Of a stretch of 32,842 nucleotides of DNA, positions 31,019 through 32,842 are shown one piece after another. The stretch is from Akkermansiaceae bacterium UBA2367 (lineage in GTDB: Bacteria; Verrucomicrobiota; Verrucomicrobiia; Verrucomicrobiales; DEV007): positions 1-32,842 of the forward strand of contig DDTJ01000070.1 in the NCBI GenBank assembly GCA_002344525.1, read 5' to 3'. The notes beneath the pieces were generated by a model, which was not told where the DNA came from, made no database searches, and saw nothing but the letters and a program-made list of their open reading frames with translations. Numbering within the stretch: the first letter of the stretch is position 1; each line of letters begins with the position of its first letter. The position numbers and the translations under genes were made by a program.

Positions 31019-32842
31019 GTGAAAAAGATCAAGTTCACCTGCCCGCATTGCGAGGCGAAATTGCGCGTGCCCACCCACTTGGCCGGCGTCTCCGCACCCT
31101 GTCCGAAGTGTGGGGAGCAGATCACCGCGCCCTCGGACATCGCGGCGGCCGTCGCGGATGCCCCCGCCCCCCGCCGTGCGGCGACACGCCCGCTCCACGA
31201 GATGGCTGCCGCGAGAGCTTCCTCGACAGCGGTGCTGGAGGCTCCCGCGCCGCCTCCCGCCGCCGAAGCCCCTCGCGAGCGCCGCTCCCGGACGCTGCCC
31301 GCCCCGGTTCCGGTCGAACCCGCCGTCGCGCTCGCCCCGGCCACGCCCGCGCCCGTGCCGGAGATCCCTCCGGCCTTTTTCTCGCCTCCTCCTCCGGTGC
31401 TGCATCCCGCGTCTCCCGAACCGGAAAAGACGGTGGACGAACGCGAAGAGCCGCCAGCCCCCTTTGTTGACGATGACCGGGTGGTGGTCGAGGAGCACGT
31501 TTACGAAACGCCGCCCCCCCTGCTGCCGCCACCCCCGGCGGCACCCATCACCCAGCCCATCCGGATCTCCCCCGCCTCCAGTGGTCTGCCTCCGGCGAGC
31601 GCGGTGGCCGCGGACGCTGGCGCCCTGCCCCGCCTCGACGTCTCCTTAGCGGGACAAGCCGGCGACGCCCTCCCGGTGCCTGAAGAGGTCGCCCCCCCCG
31701 CAGGGCGAACCCGGGTCTTCCTGCCTCGCCCCGGGGACGCCGTCAACGCGACCCGGCCAGAGGATTTCCTCGCCCCCGTCCCGCCGCAGGTGGAGGAACC
31801 CGCCCGATCCCCCGAGATTCCGGCCCTGCCAATGCCGGAGGAAGACCTCCCGACTTTGGAGGATTTCGAAGATCTCGCCGAGATCGAGGTGCCCGCCTCG
31901 GCCTCCCCCTACACCTCCATCCCCCTGCCGCCGGAGATGGCGCCGATCCCGCTCGACGAATTGGATGTCGACGACGGCTCCTTTGGCGCACCGGTCGGAA
32001 CGGAGCCTCCCCACGAGGAAGCCTTCCCCCCGTATCCCGCGAACGACGCGCCTCCCCAATTGGACGAGGAGTTTCCCGCCTTCGAACTGCCGGAATGGGA
32101 CGAGCCCGTCTTTGAACCCACCGCCCCGGAGCCGGCCCCGAACGCCCCCTGGCTGCGGGAGGAGACCTCCTCGGCGTCTCTCCACGGCAGCGCATCCGCC
32201 CTCGCCCCCGCGCATGAGGAACTTCCTGACGACTTCCTCGAAAGCCCTCTCCACGAGGGTTCCTTCGGGAGGCTCTTCGAGCAGCAGCCCCCGGAAGCCG
32301 CCGCCTTCCCCGCCACCGCGCCGAGGACCGTCGAGGCCGACGACCTCGACGGGCTCTTCGCCGCCACGGAGGACGAGGAGGGCGAATCGAGAGGAATCAG
32401 CAAATTCGCGATCCTCGCGGGGTCCGCTGCCCTCGTGGTCCTCGTCGGCTCCATCGTCGGATTGTGGCTGCTCATCGAAGCCCTCGGCGGCTTGAACCCG
32501 GCGGAGGCCTACGTCCAAGCAAAAGAGGAGGCCGACCGCCCCGCCGAATCCGTCGCCCTGCCAAGAGTGCCGACTTCCTCCCAGACCGCCTCGGCCCCCG
32601 ACCTGACTCTCGACGACGCCCCGGCCATCCTCGATCCGCCCGCCCGCTCGCGCGGAGCGGAGACGAAGCCTGCCGACGGAGACGCCCCGGCGCTCTCTTT
32701 CGACGAGAAAGTCCAGCAAGCCGTGGACGGAACGAAGGGGGGAGGCTCCATCATCGGGTCGCCCGGCCTCGACATGCTCGACAGGCCGGCCACCGATTTC
32801 TCCGGCCCCAAGCCAGCGACCCCCGCCCCGCCGACAGAGGCC
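31019..32842 (+). CDS. Zinc-ribbon membrane protein with long low-complexity linker (partial)
   Basis: Open for 608 codons and cut by the window end. Translation likely begins at GTG 31019, behind aaagga with short spacing. An N-terminal zinc ribbon reads CPHC at 8-11 and CPKC at 28-31. About 420 residues rich in Pro, Ala, Glu and Asp follow, with no recognisable domain. They include short repeated acidic segments (LPTLEDFEDLAEIEV; DVDDGSFG; EFPAFELPEWDEPVF). A single membrane helix lies at 463-486 (FAILAGSAALVVLVGSIVGL), then a further Pro/Ala/Asp-rich region runs to the edge. With no signal peptide the zinc ribbon should be cytoplasmic. Similar zinc-ribbon plus single-helix proteins are common in the PVC group, and their function is unknown. 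Confidence 0.78.
   Translation, partial: MKKIKFTCPHCEAKLRVPTHLAGVSAPCPKCGEQITAPSDIAAAVADAPAPRRAATRPLHEMAAARASSTAVLEAPAPPPAAEAPRERRSRTLPAPVPVEPAVALAPATPAPVPEIPPAFFSPPPPVLHPASPEPEKTVDEREEPPAPFVDDDRVVVEEHVYETPPPLLPPPPAAPITQPIRISPASSGLPPASAVAADAGALPRLDVSLAGQAGDALPVPEEVAPPAGRTRVFLPRPGDAVNATRPEDFLAPVPPQVEEPARSPEIPALPMPEEDLPTLEDFEDLAEIEVPASASPYTSIPLPPEMAPIPLDELDVDDGSFGAPVGTEPPHEEAFPPYPANDAPPQLDEEFPAFELPEWDEPVFEPTAPEPAPNAPWLREETSSASLHGSASALAPAHEELPDDFLESPLHEGSFGRLFEQQPPEAAAFPATAPRTVEADDLDGLFAATEDEEGESRGISKFAILAGSAALVVLVGSIVGLWLLIEALGGLNPAEAYVQAKEEADRPAESVALPRVPTSSQTASAPDLTLDDAPAILDPPARSRGAETKPADGDAPALSFDEKVQQAVDGTKGGGSIIGSPGLDMLDRPATDFSGPKPATPAPPTEA

Noticed and set aside
31646..32719. A 357-codon minus-strand open frame at the window end
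   Set aside because: Gly/Arg/Glu-rich mirror of the zinc-ribbon protein's low-complexity region; no motifs, no start signal.

Overview
The window is GC-rich, densely coded chromosomal DNA from a Gram-negative-type bacterium, most likely a member of the Verrucomicrobiota or a close PVC relative. That placement is an inference. It rests on the mix of conserved but unnamed verrucomicrobial-style proteins (2847-3761, 14775-15491, 26621-27595), a secreted PmoA/DUF6807 protein, a GxDLY-type SGNH hydrolase, a zinc-ribbon membrane protein with a long Pro/Ala/Glu linker, weak or absent Shine-Dalgarno sequences, and a LepA-LepB-squalene synthase gene run. No rRNA, tRNA, IS element, prophage or CRISPR array was seen.

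Layout. 272-2760 (+): CCA-adding enzyme and a secreted SGNH hydrolase. 2847-3761 (-): two-gene operon of unknown small proteins. 3852-7798 (+): HAD-IB phosphatase, then an LplT-like transporter overlapping an Aas-like acyltransferase whose adenylation half looks degenerate. 7877-14624 (+): full-length RapA, a bifunctional class A penicillin-binding protein and an HTTM-type membrane protein. 14775-15491 (-) and 15670-16362 (+): a secreted helical protein and a SYLF lipid-binding protein, divergent across an AT-rich gap. 16669-23759 (-): a long same-strand run, in transcription order lepA, lepB, squalene/phytoene synthase, a GcvH-like lipoyl protein, a G3E GTPase, and an amino-acid-type ABC permease and ATPase. 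23920-26400: DUF6807 protein (-), DUF486 membrane protein (+) and a sugar-phosphate nucleotidyltransferase (-). 26621-30280 (+): secreted coiled-coil protein, LemA and an M48 metalloprotease. 30314-30661 (-): secreted heavy-metal-associated protein. 31019 to the end (+): a zinc-ribbon membrane protein cut by the window edge.

Many genes concern the envelope: lysophospholipid recycling, peptidoglycan synthesis, signal-peptide cleavage, isoprenoid lipid synthesis, membrane-protein quality control and lipid-binding exported proteins. The rest are housekeeping (tRNA CCA ends, RNA polymerase recycling, elongation factor 4).

The most unusual content is between the genes. Four codirectional gaps hold short degenerate tandem repeats with a strict 7-nt period but a different word at each place, two of them folded as inverted repeats. 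A similar array with a 10-nt period lies ahead of the first gene. All three convergent gaps longer than 80 bp hold hairpin elements: two 77-bp copies of one quasi-palindrome with a compensatory base-pair change, and a 237-bp element with perfect 50-bp inverted ends. I found no obvious new protein-coding defence or biosynthetic system.
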